DNA of 64,000 bases from Phytomonospora endophytica (lineage in GTDB: Bacteria; Actinomycetota; Actinomycetes; Mycobacteriales; Micromonosporaceae). Each line of letters opens with the position of its first letter. Position 1 is the first letter of the stretch. Positions 51,336-60,630 of this stretch are shown here, in pieces. The notes under the pieces were generated by a model that made no database searches, was not told the origin of the DNA, and saw nothing but the letters and a program-made list of their open reading frames with translations. A program made the translations under genes and the position numbers. The stretch lies in NCBI RefSeq assembly GCF_014202425.1, contig NZ_JACHGT010000001.1:41160-105159 (forward strand). Direction: 5' to 3'.

Positions 51336-51341
51336 ACTATA
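51336..51341 (-). promoter_or_regulatory. -10 of the XRE gene
   Basis: On the minus strand TATAGT lies 6 nt before the ATG at 51329, the best -10 match in this region. Two copies of (A/G)CGACA(A/G)GT at 51352-51360 and 51372-51380 lie just upstream and could be operator half-sites. Confidence 0.55.
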
Positions 51342-51398
51342 GGAAGCGGGTACGACAAGTTGGGGCCGGACGCGACAGGTAGGGCTTTCCGATCTGAG

Positions 51399-51920
51399 TC
51401 AGCGTCGACTCGGACCGGACATCTGCTCCAGCATCCACGCCGCCGAACTCCGCGCGGCCCGGTCGCGGGCGGCGCTCCGGTCGGCGATCGAGGCCCGGTC
51501 CTTGGCGCTCAGACGCGCCTGCGGACCCATGTTCTCCTCGCTGTCGGGCAACACCGAGGACAGTCCCAGCAGCAGCGAGCCCCCCAGGGCGAGCCATACC
51601 CCGACGCTGAAGTCGAGGGCGAGTTGCCCGTGCTGGACGGGCGACAGGACGAACCAGTGGACCACGACTCCGGCGGCGACATAGGCGCCGAAGCGGGCGG
51701 GCCGTCGCGAGTGGACCCCCACCGAGATGACGGCGGCGATCGCGGCGATCAGCAGAGGGATCGCCAGCGACAGCAGGAACTGCTCCTCGCGGCCTTTTCC
51801 GACCAGGCCGAAGAGCGGGTAGTCGTAAGGTGCCCAGCCGGGCGTGAAATCGACGAAACCGGCCGGCACGATGAACGCCGCGGATGCGACCGCGAGCGAG
51901 CGGGACAGGTTGGAGCGCAT
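51399..51920 (-). CDS. Small integral membrane protein
   Basis: The protein has 173 aa. About four hydrophobic helices (for example LLSLAIPLLIAAIAAVISVG, AYVAAGVVVHWFVLS) are followed by a charged, Arg/Ala-rich cytosolic tail of about 45 residues. The ATG at 51920 is preferred because GGGGAGG lies 8 nt upstream; the ATG at 51959 lacks a Shine-Dalgarno. No family recognised. Confidence 0.78.
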   Translation of the reverse strand: MRSNLSRSLAVASAAFIVPAGFVDFTPGWAPYDYPLFGLVGKGREEQFLLSLAIPLLIAAIAAVISVGVHSRRPARFGAYVAAGVVVHWFVLSPVQHGQLALDFSVGVWLALGGSLLLGLSSVLPDSEENMGPQARLSAKDRASIADRSAARDRAARSSAAWMLEQMSGPSRR

Positions 51921-52000
51921 GTCGTACGCCTCCCCGCCGGCCACCGGGGTGGTGGCCATGTCAACGATTGTCGCTACGGGATGACGGACGAGGGAAGCTC

Positions 52001-53485
52001 CTATCGGTGGCGGATCCTCATCAAACGGTCGATGAGTCTGTTGTGCTTCTCGGCGCGCTTGAAGGACAGCAGCGGGAACAGCTCCGGCAGGCGCCTTCGC
52101 GCGATCGACTTCGCGTAGGCGAACTCGCGCAGGCCGTCCTCGCCGTGGATGCGCCCGAAGCCCGACTCGCCGACGCCACCGAAGGGCAGGCGCGGCATGC
52201 CGGCGAACGCGAGCGTCGAGTTGACCGTGGTCATCCCCGACTTCATCCCGCGCGCCAGCCGCATGCCCGCCGAACGCGCGAAGACCGCACCACCCAGACC
52301 GTAGGGCAGGGCGTTGGCCCTGGTCAGGGCCTCGTCGGCGTCGGGGACGCGGTTGACGATGAGCACCGGCCCAAAAGTCTCCTCACGCATCGCGCGGGCG
52401 TCCTCGGGCACGTCGACGATGATCGTCGGGTGCACATAGGGCGGCCGCACCGACTCCGGTCCGCCGAGGGCGAAGGTCCCGCCGCGTTCGGCGGCGTCGG
52501 CGATGTGCCCGGCGATGACGTCGATCTGGCGGGGCATCGTGATCGGCCCGACCTGGTCGTCGGGCGCCTCGCCGACCCGCAGTTCACCCGCCCGGGTGAC
52601 AAGGCGCTCCAGGAAACGGTCGGCGACCGACTCGACCACGTAGACCCGCTCGATGCCGATGCAGGTCTGCCCGGCGTTGAACAGCCCGCCCCACAGGGCG
52701 CTGTCGGCGGCCGCGTCGACGTCGGCGTCGTGGTCGACGATCAGCGCGTCCTTCCCGCCGCACTCCAGCACGACGGGCGTCATCTTCTCCGCGCACGTCG
52801 CATAGACCTTCTTGGCCGTCGCGGTCGAACCGGTGAACGCGAGCTTGTCGACGCCCGACCGGCACAGCGCGGCACCCGTCTCACCGCCGCCCTGCACGAC
52901 CTGAAGCACCGGCCGCTCCACGATCTGAGCGAAGGCGTCCGCGAGCCACTGCCCGACCGCCGGCGTGTACTCGCTCGGCTTGAAGACCACGGCGTTTCCC
53001 GCCGCGAGCGCGTAGACGATCGACCCGAGCGGCGTCAGCACCGGGTAGTTCCACGGACCGATGACCCCGACGACCCCGTAGGGCCGGTACTCCAGGTGAG
53101 CGGCGTGGTCGACGAGGACCAGGCTCGTGCGCACCCGCCGGGGCCCGAGGACCCGGCGCGCGTGCTTCGGCGCCCAGTTCAGGTGCTCCAGCGCCGTCGC
53201 GACCTCCGTACGGGCGTCGCTGAGGGTCTTGCCCGTCTCGGCGTGCATCAGCGCCAGCAGCTCCGGCATCCGGCGGGAAACCTCGCCGCGCAGGCGCAGC
53301 AGCCGCTGCCTGCGGCCCGCGTGTCCCAGCTCCCACCACCACTTCTGCGCGTCGCGCGCGGTGCGCACGGCGGCGTCGACGGCCTCGGCGCCGGCGATCG
53401 GGAAACGGTCCACGACCGTCCCGTCGGCGGGGGAGAAGGAGACGAGTTCCTCGTCGATGACCTGGGGGTTGCCATCGCTGTTCAT
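52001..53485 (-). CDS. NAD(P)-dependent aldehyde dehydrogenase
   Basis: The protein has 494 aa, the usual ALDH length. Motifs: VIGPWNYPVLTPLG, FKPSEYTP, LAFTGSTATAKKV, catalytic Glu in LECGGKD, catalytic Cys in NAGQTCIGIERVYV, and EETFGPVL. The pattern is closest to succinate-semialdehyde or broad aliphatic aldehyde dehydrogenases. It oxidises an aldehyde to the acid with NAD(P)+. It is divergent from a 3-hydroxyacyl-CoA dehydrogenase gene, so both may serve degradation of a fatty or aromatic acid. Confidence 0.94.
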   Translation of the reverse strand: MNSDGNPQVIDEELVSFSPADGTVVDRFPIAGAEAVDAAVRTARDAQKWWWELGHAGRRQRLLRLRGEVSRRMPELLALMHAETGKTLSDARTEVATALEHLNWAPKHARRVLGPRRVRTSLVLVDHAAHLEYRPYGVVGVIGPWNYPVLTPLGSIVYALAAGNAVVFKPSEYTPAVGQWLADAFAQIVERPVLQVVQGGGETGAALCRSGVDKLAFTGSTATAKKVYATCAEKMTPVVLECGGKDALIVDHDADVDAAADSALWGGLFNAGQTCIGIERVYVVESVADRFLERLVTRAGELRVGEAPDDQVGPITMPRQIDVIAGHIADAAERGGTFALGGPESVRPPYVHPTIIVDVPEDARAMREETFGPVLIVNRVPDADEALTRANALPYGLGGAVFARSAGMRLARGMKSGMTTVNSTLAFAGMPRLPFGGVGESGFGRIHGEDGLREFAYAKSIARRRLPELFPLLSFKRAEKHNRLIDRLMRIRHR

Positions 53486-53546
53486 GTACCGAGCCTAGGG
53501 ATGTCCGGCGCGAGTCTCAAGACCTAAGTTACCGGTGAGTTGGGAC

Positions 53547-53571
53547 GGTCCTGTCCCCTCGGGGACGGACC
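53547..53571. promoter_or_regulatory. Hairpin/dyad upstream of HBD gene
   Basis: GGTCC-T-GTCCCC and GGGGAC-GGACC are complementary (11 bp with one bulged T and a very short loop). They lie in the 125-bp gap between the divergent ALDH and 3-hydroxyacyl-CoA dehydrogenase genes. It is a candidate operator or attenuator. Confidence 0.35.
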
Positions 53572-53610
53572 TGGCAGACTCCGGGTGGACTGGACAACGA
53601 GGAGGTCGCG

Positions 53611-54648
53611 GTGCACGACAAAGCGGGACGACGGATCGGCGTCGTCGGACTCGGCACGATGGGCGCGGGGATCGTCGAGGTCTTCGCCCGCGGAGGCCAC
53701 CGGGTCACCGGCGTCGAGGTCGACGAGGCGGCGCGCGAACGCGGTGCCGGGCACCTGGCGAAGTCGATCGACAAGGCCGTCTCACGCGGGAAACTCGCCG
53801 CCGAGGACGCCGCCGCCCTGCGCGAACGGATCACCCTCACCACCGACTTCGGCGCCCTCGCCGACGTCGAGCTGGTCATCGAGGCCGTGCCCGAGCGCAT
53901 CGACATCAAGCACGACCTCTTCCGCCGCCTCGACGAGATCTGCGACCCCGCCGCGATCCTGGCCACCAACACCAGCTCGCTGCCGGTCACCCAGATCGCC
54001 GAGACCACCGCGCGGCCCCTCCAGGTCGTCGGCATGCACTTCTTCAACCCGGCGCCGATCATGAAGCTCATCGAGGTCGTGCACACGCCGGTCACCTCGA
54101 CGCAGACCGTCGACATCGTCCGCGAACTCGCCCTCGATCTCGGCAAGACGCCCGTCGCGTGCGGCGACAAGCCCGGCTTCATCGTCAACAGGCTGCTCTT
54201 CGGCTACCTCAACCAGGCCGTCTCCATGCTGGACGACGGTGAGGCGACCGGTCCCGAGATCGACGCGGCCATGGTCGCGGCGGGTTTCCCGATGGGCCCG
54301 ATCATGCTTCTCGACGTCATCGGCCTCGACACCTCGGTGCAGATCCTCGACACGATCCACACCCGCGACGGCGAGCTCGACCGCTACGCCGCCGCGAAGT
54401 CGCTGCGGTCGCTGGCCGCCGAGGGGCACCTCGGCCGCAAGACCGGCCGCGGCTTCTACGAGCACGGTTCGCCGGTCGTCCCGGCCGAGCTGGACGCCGA
54501 CCGGGCCGCGTCGATCGCCGCGACGCTGCTGGCGCCGCACCGCGCCGACGCCCGCGAGATGATCGACTCCGGGTACGCCACGGCCGAGGACATCGACACC
54601 GCGATGAGCCTCGGTTGCGGTTACCCCAGGGGCGTCCTGACCGACTAG
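53611..54648 (+). CDS. 3-hydroxybutyryl/3-hydroxyacyl-CoA dehydrogenase
   Basis: The protein has 345 aa. NAD-binding is IGVVGLGTMGAGIVEVFARG; catalytic regions are ATNTSSLPVTQIA, MHFFNPAPIMKLIEVV (active His) and KPGFIVNRLLFGYLNQAV. The C-terminal domain is longer than in the usual 285-aa enzymes, with about 60 extra residues (VVPAELDADR ... DIDTAMSLGCGYPRG), like half of the FadB second domain. It interconverts 3-hydroxyacyl-CoA and 3-oxoacyl-CoA. GAGGAGG lies before the GTG start. Confidence 0.94.
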   Translation: MHDKAGRRIGVVGLGTMGAGIVEVFARGGHRVTGVEVDEAARERGAGHLAKSIDKAVSRGKLAAEDAAALRERITLTTDFGALADVELVIEAVPERIDIKHDLFRRLDEICDPAAILATNTSSLPVTQIAETTARPLQVVGMHFFNPAPIMKLIEVVHTPVTSTQTVDIVRELALDLGKTPVACGDKPGFIVNRLLFGYLNQAVSMLDDGEATGPEIDAAMVAAGFPMGPIMLLDVIGLDTSVQILDTIHTRDGELDRYAAAKSLRSLAAEGHLGRKTGRGFYEHGSPVVPAELDADRAASIAATLLAPHRADAREMIDSGYATAEDIDTAMSLGCGYPRGVLTD

Positions 54649-54794
54649 AAGGTGTCCGGCGGACCGCCGTGGCGAGAAGCGGCACCCCGTGTCGTGTTCT
54701 CGTCATGGCGGTTTGTCGTCTCTCTCCGGCGTGGGAAACCCGGCGTTTCCTCTGCGAAGGTGTGATCACCCACCCCTGACTCGCCGGAGTTCAC

Positions 54795-57700
54795 ATGTCC
54801 CCCGCCTTCCCCGGGCGCAGATTCGGCATGGCCTTCGCCGTCGGCGCTCTCGCGCTGACGGCCGCCGCCGTCGTGCCGCAATCGGCCCACGCCCAGCCGC
54901 TCGGCGACATCGCCGGATCGTCGCAGGCCCCCGCCGGGCAGCCCACCTACGTCACGCTCGTCACCGGAGACCGCGTCCAGGTCTTCTTCGCCGCCGACGG
55001 CACCACCTCGGCCCTGCTGGAGTCGGCCGGTGACCACTACACCCGCCGCGTCGGCGACGACCTCTACGTCATTCCCGTCACCGCCGAGAAGGCCCTCGCC
55101 GAGGGGCGTCTCGACCCCGAGCTGTTCAATGTGACCGGCCTGGTCCGGCAGGGCTACGACGACGCCTCCCGCACCGACCTGCCGCTCCTGGTCACCGGCT
55201 CGCTCCCGCAGACCCGCGGTCTGACCGGTTTCAGCGCCGGCACGCACCTCGACTCGATCGGCGCGACCGCGGTGACCGTCGCCAAGGACGGCCTCGCCGC
55301 CGCCTTCGGCACGCTCTCCGGGGACAACGCCCGCGGCCTGGGCACCGGCAAGATCTGGCTGGACGCCAAGGTCGAGGGCACCGACCTCGACCCGACGACC
55401 GGCGTGGAGCAGACCGGCGCGCCGGACGTGTGGGACCTCGGTTTCAACGGCGAGGGCACGAAGGTCGCGATCCTCGACACCGGCTACGACGCCGAGCACC
55501 CCGACCTCGCCGGCCAGGTCCTGGCCGCCGAGGACTTCACCGGTGACGGCAGCCCCCTCGACCGTGACGGCCACGGCACGCACGTCGCGTCCACGATCGC
55601 CGGAACCGGCGCCGCGGACGCCTCCAAGGTCGGCATGGCGCCGGGCGCCGACCTGCTCATCGGCCGCGTCCTCGGCAGCGGCGGCGGTCAGACCTCGTGG
55701 ATCGTCGCGGGCATGGAATGGGCCGTGGCGCAGGGCGCCGACGTGGTCAACATGAGCCTCGGCTCGACCCTGCCGACCGACTGCACCGACCCGATGGCGC
55801 AGGCCGCCAACGAGCTCAGCGCGCAGTCGAAGACCCTGTTCGTGGTCGCCGCCGGCAACAGCGGCATGCGCGAGACCGTCTCCTCGCCCGGGTGCGCCAC
55901 CGGGGTCCTCACCGTCGGCGCCGTCGACGGCGAAGGCGCCACCGCGAACTTCTCCAGCCGCGGCCCGGTGCTGGGAAACCACGAGCTCAAGCCCGACCTC
56001 ACCGCGCCCGGCGTGGCCATCACCGGCGCCGCCCTCGGCAGCCCCGGCGAGGTCCCCTACACGCGCATGTCCGGCACCTCCATGGCCACGCCTCACGTGG
56101 TCGGCGCGGTCGCGCTGATCCGCCAGGCCCACCCCGACTGGACCGCCCAGCAGGTCAAGGCCGCGCTGGTCGCCTCCGTCAAGAAGGAGACCGTCGACAC
56201 GGTCTACGACCAGGGCGCCGGTGAGATGTGGGTGCCGGGTGCGCTCGACGCCGTCGTCACCAGCGACACCTCGGTGCGTCTAGCCGACTTCGCCTGGCCG
56301 CACGGCCGCGACGAGCGGGCCACGAAGAACGTCACCTACACCAACGACTCCGCCACGCCGGTCACCTTGTCCCTCAAGGTCGACGACATCACCGGAGCCG
56401 ACGGTGAGCGGGTGTCCTCGAAGGCCATCACCCTCGGAAAGACCAAGATCACCATCCCCGCGCACGGCACCGCCACCGTCCCCGTGACGGCCAACGGCTA
56501 CCTGCACGGTCTCGACGCCTCCTCCTACGGCGAGATCGGCGGCCGCATCATCGCCACCGGCAGGAACGGCGTGCGGGTCACCACCGCCGTCGGCTTCTGG
56601 CTGGAGCCGGAGAGCGTCGACGTCACCGTCAAGGCCATCGACCGCAACGGCGCCCCGGCGACCGGCGGCTACCTCGACCTGACCGACGCCCACCAGCCGG
56701 CCCGCTCGCTGATCTACTTCCAGGGCGAGGACATCCCCCTGCGCCTGCGCGCCGACAGCCACGTGGTCAGCGGCTTCATCCGCACCACCAACACCGACGG
56801 CACCTACTCCTACACCTACGTCGGCGACCCCGAGGCGCGCCTGACCGAGGACACCGTCATCACCCTCGACGCCCGCAAGGCCAAGGCGGTGACCGTCACC
56901 GGCGACCGGCCGCTCCAGATCCGCTCCGGCTCGCTGCACGTCGGCCGTTCCTTCGACCGGTGGCTCGTCGACAACTCGGTCTTCGCCGCGCGCAACCCGA
57001 GCTTCTACGCCGCCCCCACCGACCGGGTCCGCGACGGTGAGTTCGACTTCGGCGTCTACCTGCGGGCCACCGACCCGGCCGTCGCCGAGGAGAACAGCTC
57101 CTACGTCTACAACCTCTCCTTCACCGGCGACCGTGTCTCCCGCGACCAGTCCCACCGGGTCCGCGACCGCGACCTCGCCACGGTGACCGAGAACTTCCAC
57201 GCCCAGCGCACCCCGGGCCTCGCCTACGAGTGGACCCGCGTCCTCCAGGACAACGGCGGCGACCCGATCTACGCCGGCAGCGGCAACCCGGTCAAGGTCC
57301 CCTCCACCCGCACGGCCTACTACACGCCCGGGCCGCGGTGGCAGCAGATCGCCACGACCCTGCGCATCCGCGGTGAGACCTGGTTCGGCGAGGCCCAGAC
57401 CTACGACAGGCGCCAGAAGTCGGCCGTCGACTGGTTCAGGATGCCCGCCCACAACAGCCTCGGCCGCTACGACGACGGCACGCCCGGCCGCGTCGCCGAA
57501 CGCCAGGGCACGCTCGTCGGCTTCTCGTTCGCGCCCCTCAAGGACGCCGACGGGCACTGGGCCGCCGGGGGCTTCGGCGACATCGGCAACCTCGCGCTGT
57601 GGAAGAACGGCGAACTGATCGGCACCAACGCGTGGCCTTCAGGTCAGGCGCAGATCGGCTCCGACGACTGCGTCCTGCGCGTCGAGGTCAACCAGATGCG

Positions 57701-58148
57701 CTTCAACAAGGCCGGCTGGGAACTCGCCAAGGGCACCGTGACGAGCTTCGAGTTCGCCTCGACGCGTCCCGACGGCGACACCGTCGAGGCCCTGCCGATC
57801 GCGGTCCCGTCCTACGACGCCCCCGTCGACAACCTCAACCTCGCCCCGAACACGGCCACCGCGTTCCCGGTCGAGGTCGGCCTCGAAGGCCAGGACGGGT
57901 ACGACCCCGGCGCCATCACGTCCTTCACGGCGAAGGTCTCCTTCGACGCCATCGACTTCATGGGCGGCAAGCCGGTCAAGGACTACACCTGGACCGACGT
58001 CCCCGTCGTCAACCGCGACGGGAAGTGGTTCGCCCTCGTCGACAACACCGCCAACGCCGGAGGCATCGCCTCCCTGTGGATCAACACGGTCGACTCGCAC
58101 GGCACCAAGACCGAGCAGATCACCGTCAACCTCTATGGTGTCGCCTGA
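54795..58148 (+). CDS. Secreted subtilisin-like (S8) serine peptidase, paralogue
   Basis: The protein has 1117 aa. A signal peptide (about 1-34, ending AHA) is followed by a propeptide-like region. The S8 domain has Asp in VAILDTGYDAEHPDL (near 227), His in DGHGTHVASTIAGTG (near 260), Asn in VVAAGNSGM and Ser in SGTSMATPHVVGAVAL (near 426). About 600 residues of beta-rich C-terminal region follow. It shares order, length and several propeptide motifs (YVTLVTGDRV; compare ALVTGDSV) with the product of 35644-38814. It is exported. The regulator gene downstream may sense its products, but that is only a possibility. Confidence 0.95.
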   Translation: MSPAFPGRRFGMAFAVGALALTAAAVVPQSAHAQPLGDIAGSSQAPAGQPTYVTLVTGDRVQVFFAADGTTSALLESAGDHYTRRVGDDLYVIPVTAEKALAEGRLDPELFNVTGLVRQGYDDASRTDLPLLVTGSLPQTRGLTGFSAGTHLDSIGATAVTVAKDGLAAAFGTLSGDNARGLGTGKIWLDAKVEGTDLDPTTGVEQTGAPDVWDLGFNGEGTKVAILDTGYDAEHPDLAGQVLAAEDFTGDGSPLDRDGHGTHVASTIAGTGAADASKVGMAPGADLLIGRVLGSGGGQTSWIVAGMEWAVAQGADVVNMSLGSTLPTDCTDPMAQAANELSAQSKTLFVVAAGNSGMRETVSSPGCATGVLTVGAVDGEGATANFSSRGPVLGNHELKPDLTAPGVAITGAALGSPGEVPYTRMSGTSMATPHVVGAVALIRQAHPDWTAQQVKAALVASVKKETVDTVYDQGAGEMWVPGALDAVVTSDTSVRLADFAWPHGRDERATKNVTYTNDSATPVTLSLKVDDITGADGERVSSKAITLGKTKITIPAHGTATVPVTANGYLHGLDASSYGEIGGRIIATGRNGVRVTTAVGFWLEPESVDVTVKAIDRNGAPATGGYLDLTDAHQPARSLIYFQGEDIPLRLRADSHVVSGFIRTTNTDGTYSYTYVGDPEARLTEDTVITLDARKAKAVTVTGDRPLQIRSGSLHVGRSFDRWLVDNSVFAARNPSFYAAPTDRVRDGEFDFGVYLRATDPAVAEENSSYVYNLSFTGDRVSRDQSHRVRDRDLATVTENFHAQRTPGLAYEWTRVLQDNGGDPIYAGSGNPVKVPSTRTAYYTPGPRWQQIATTLRIRGETWFGEAQTYDRRQKSAVDWFRMPAHNSLGRYDDGTPGRVAERQGTLVGFSFAPLKDADGHWAAGGFGDIGNLALWKNGELIGTNAWPSGQAQIGSDDCVLRVEVNQMRFNKAGWELAKGTVTSFEFASTRPDGDTVEALPIAVPSYDAPVDNLNLAPNTATAFPVEVGLEGQDGYDPGAITSFTAKVSFDAIDFMGGKPVKDYTWTDVPVVNRDGKWFALVDNTANAGGIASLWINTVDSHGTKTEQITVNLYGVA

Positions 58149-58164
58149 CATTCGGGCGATAACG

Positions 58165-58201
58165 GCACAGGGCGGCCGGGCACTCCCCGGCCGCCCTGTG
58201 C
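58165..58201 (+). terminator. Terminator after the subtilase gene
   Basis: A 16-bp perfect stem, GCACAGGGCGGCCGGG / CCCGGCCGCCCTGTGC, with the loop CACTC, followed by GTTTGT. It lies 16 bp past the stop. Confidence 0.88.
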
Positions 58202-58233
58202 GTTTGTCGCCGCTTCCCGCATACTCCTTTGCT

Positions 58234-59217
58234 GTGGAGCTGCGCGCGCTGGGCATCGACGCCGAACAGGAGCGGATCTACCGCCACCTGGTCTCGGCGG
58301 GACCGGCGCACGTCCCCGAAGTCGCCGCCGGGTTCGGCCTCGACGAGAACCGGGCCGCGCACGTCCTCGACGCCCTCACCACCGCCGGGCTCGCCAGCCG
58401 CGACGACGACCGCTACATCGCCGCCCCGCCGGAGATCGCCCTGCGCGCCCTCCTCGTCCGCCGGCGCGACGAACTCGGCCGCGCCGAGACGGCCCTCGCC
58501 GAACTCACCGAACTCTTCCGAGCCTCGGCCGCCGGGCGCTCCGTCCGTGACCTCGTCGAGGTCGTCGTGGGCGTCGACGGCGTCCGCCAGCGCTTCGGGC
58601 AGATCCAGAGCGGCGCGGCCCGTGACCTGCGGGCCTTCGTCCGCGCCAACCCCATGGCCGTCTCCGCCGCCCAGAACACCGCCGAAGGCGAGGCCATCCA
58701 GCGCGGCGTCCGCTACCGCGTCGTCGTCGAGAAGCCCGTCCTCGCCGAACTCGGCATGCTCGCCCGCGCCGAAGAGTCCCTGGACGCCGGCGAGGAGATC
58801 CGGATCATGCCCGAACTCCCACTGCGCATGATCATCGCCGACGGCGAACTCGGCCTCGTCCCCCTCAACAGCGCCGGCGAACCCGGCGCCATCGTCGTCC
58901 ACCCCAGCGGACTCCTCGACGCCCTCATCGCCCTCTTCGAGTCGACCTGGGACCGCGCGATGGCCCTGCGGCCCGAGGACGGCTCCTACGCCGAGGACCT
59001 CACCGACCTCGACCGGCGCATCATCGCGCTGCTCCTCCAGGGCTTCACCGACAACGCCGTCGCCAAACAGCTCGACGTCTCCGCCCGGACCGTGCAGCGC
59101 CGGATCCGCTACCTCATGGACGAAGCGCAGGTCAGCACGCGTATGCAACTCGGGTACCGACTCTCGACGCTCCGGCGGCTGAGGCCGGGCGACGCGGGTG
59201 GATCACCGGGGCAATAA
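58234..59217 (+). CDS. TrmB-like / LuxR transcriptional regulator
   Basis: The protein has 327 aa. The N-terminal winged helix resembles TrmB (IYRHLVSAGPAHVPEVAAGF). A middle ligand-type domain contains VRYRVVVEKPVLAELGML. A C-terminal LuxR helix-turn-helix follows (LLLQGFTDNAVAKQLDVSAR, then TVQRRIRYLMDEAQV). This two-HTH layout is common in actinobacteria. The GTG at 58234 is chosen as the family start; a weak TACTCC -10 lies 6 nt upstream. The ligand is unknown. It sits after the subtilase terminator, so it has its own promoter. Confidence 0.9.
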   Translation: MELRALGIDAEQERIYRHLVSAGPAHVPEVAAGFGLDENRAAHVLDALTTAGLASRDDDRYIAAPPEIALRALLVRRRDELGRAETALAELTELFRASAAGRSVRDLVEVVVGVDGVRQRFGQIQSGAARDLRAFVRANPMAVSAAQNTAEGEAIQRGVRYRVVVEKPVLAELGMLARAEESLDAGEEIRIMPELPLRMIIADGELGLVPLNSAGEPGAIVVHPSGLLDALIALFESTWDRAMALRPEDGSYAEDLTDLDRRIIALLLQGFTDNAVAKQLDVSARTVQRRIRYLMDEAQVSTRMQLGYRLSTLRRLRPGDAGGSPGQ

Positions 59218-59496
59218 TCTCTTGACTTGGCCACGCCCTCTTCCCGGAGGGAGGTGGATCCCCTCAGGATCCTTCCTGCCTCGTCGACGACCGCCCGCCC
59301 GGAGTGCTCCGTTGAGGTCTTACCCCGTCCACACAGGCCGTGACCGCCTGCACGCGCCCGGCCGCCCGGAAGCGGAACCCGTGCCCCCGCTTCACCCGCT
59401 CGGTCACGCCGCACACCCCGGACGGCTAGATTGTGAGAACGTCGACGCCGCGGCCCCTCCCCGGCACTCAGCGCCGGGTCGTCCGGGAGGAACCGC
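59218..59496. other. Spacer with promoter for the zinc-ribbon gene
   Basis: 279 bp with no gene. TAGATT at 59427-59432 is the best -10 candidate, giving a leader of about 58 nt before the next gene. GGATCC-CCTCA-GGATCC near 59252-59268 is a repeat that could form a weak hairpin. Open frames on either strand are low-complexity. Confidence 0.5.
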
Positions 59497-59799
59497 ATGA
59501 GCCCCCGCCGTAACCGGCGCACCTCCGCACCCGGCACCGCCGACCCCGAGAGCGGCCGCCGCAAGGTCGAGGCCATCGAGGACGGCCCCGACGGCGAGCA
59601 GTGGTACGTACGCCACATCCCCGGCACCGCCGCCACCAAGGTCTACCGCTGCCCCGGCTGCGACCAGGAGATCGGCGTCGGACTCCCACACGTGGTCGCC
59701 TGGCAGGTCGACGGGCCCGTCGACGCCCGCAGGCACTGGCACACCGGCTGCTGGCGGGCACGCGGCCGGCGCTCGCCGAGGCTCTCCCGTCACCGCTGA
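59497..59799 (+). CDS. Small conserved zinc-binding protein (ATP/GTP-binding-annotated family)
   Basis: The protein has 100 aa. The basic N-terminus (MSPRRNRRTS) is followed by a conserved core with VYRCPGCDQEIGVGLPHVVAW and HWHTGCW. The CxxC, His and Cys are arranged as a zinc site. The family is widespread in actinobacteria and often sits next to an alpha/beta-hydrolase gene, as here. GGGAGG lies before the ATG. Function unknown. Confidence 0.88.
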   Translation: MSPRRNRRTSAPGTADPESGRRKVEAIEDGPDGEQWYVRHIPGTAATKVYRCPGCDQEIGVGLPHVVAWQVDGPVDARRHWHTGCWRARGRRSPRLSRHR

Positions 59800-59847
59800 G
59801 AGGCCGCTCCGCCATCACGCGCCCGCACACAGTGGCAGACTCGAAGC

Positions 59848-60630
59848 GTGACCTTGATCCGCGCGAACTCGATCCTCCCCGCCCGGCGTGAGGCCCTGCG
59901 GCTGGAGACCGCCGACGGCCTCGGCCTCGTCGCCGAACTCGCCCGCCCCGCCGACCGCGAACCGGTCGCCACGCTCGTCTGCCTCCACCCGCTGCCCACC
60001 CACGGCGGCATGATGGACAGCCACATCTTCCGCAAGGCCGCCTGGCGCCTCCCGGCGCTGGCCGACCTCGCGGTCCTGCGCTTCAACACGCGCGGCACGT
60101 CGAGCGTCCAGGGCACCAGCGACGGCGCCTTCGACAACGGCGAGGGCGAGCGCTTCGACGTCGCCGCCGCGCTGGAGTACGCCGAGTTCCACGAGCTGCC
60201 GAACATCTGGCTGCTCGGCTGGTCCTTCGGGACCGAGCTGACCCTCAAGTACGGCTGCGATCCGTCCGTCGAGGGCGCGATCCTGCTGTCGCCGCCGCTG
60301 CGCACGGCCGAGCCCGCCGACCTCGCGGTGTGGGCCGAGTCCGGACGGCCGCTGACGGCCCTGGTCCCCGAGCACGACGACTACCTCCAGCCGCCCGAGG
60401 CCGAGAAGCGCTTCGCGGCGATCCCGCAGGCCGAGGTGGTCGGCGTCCCCGGCGCCAAACACCTGTGGGTCGGGCACGCCGAACTCGTCCTCGACGAGAT
60501 CGTCCGCCGCGTCAACCCGGCCGTCGCCCTGCCCCTCCCGGGCGAGTGGGACGGCGAGATGACCTACGGCGACGCCAGCGCCTACGCCGACCGCACGGTC
60601 GCCGCCTTCGCCGACGTGCCAAGGCCATGA
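59848..60630 (+). CDS. Alpha/beta hydrolase
   Basis: The protein has 260 aa. Oxyanion region LVCLHPLPTHGGMM; nucleophile elbow LGWSFGTEL (Ser); later Asp in VPEHDDYLQPP and His in GAKHLWVGHAELV. It resembles the dienelactone-hydrolase/esterase group of actinobacteria. It probably starts at the GTG (CAGACT lies 6 nt upstream). It overlaps the next hydrolase by 4 bp. The substrate is unknown. Confidence 0.91.
   Translation: MTLIRANSILPARREALRLETADGLGLVAELARPADREPVATLVCLHPLPTHGGMMDSHIFRKAAWRLPALADLAVLRFNTRGTSSVQGTSDGAFDNGEGERFDVAAALEYAEFHELPNIWLLGWSFGTELTLKYGCDPSVEGAILLSPPLRTAEPADLAVWAESGRPLTALVPEHDDYLQPPEAEKRFAAIPQAEVVGVPGAKHLWVGHAELVLDEIVRRVNPAVALPLPGEWDGEMTYGDASAYADRTVAAFADVPRP

Noticed and set aside
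59404-59793. Minus-strand frame opposite the zinc-ribbon gene
   Set aside because: Gly/Ala/Val-rich shadow. The plus-strand gene has a ribosome-binding site and conserved Cys/His residues.
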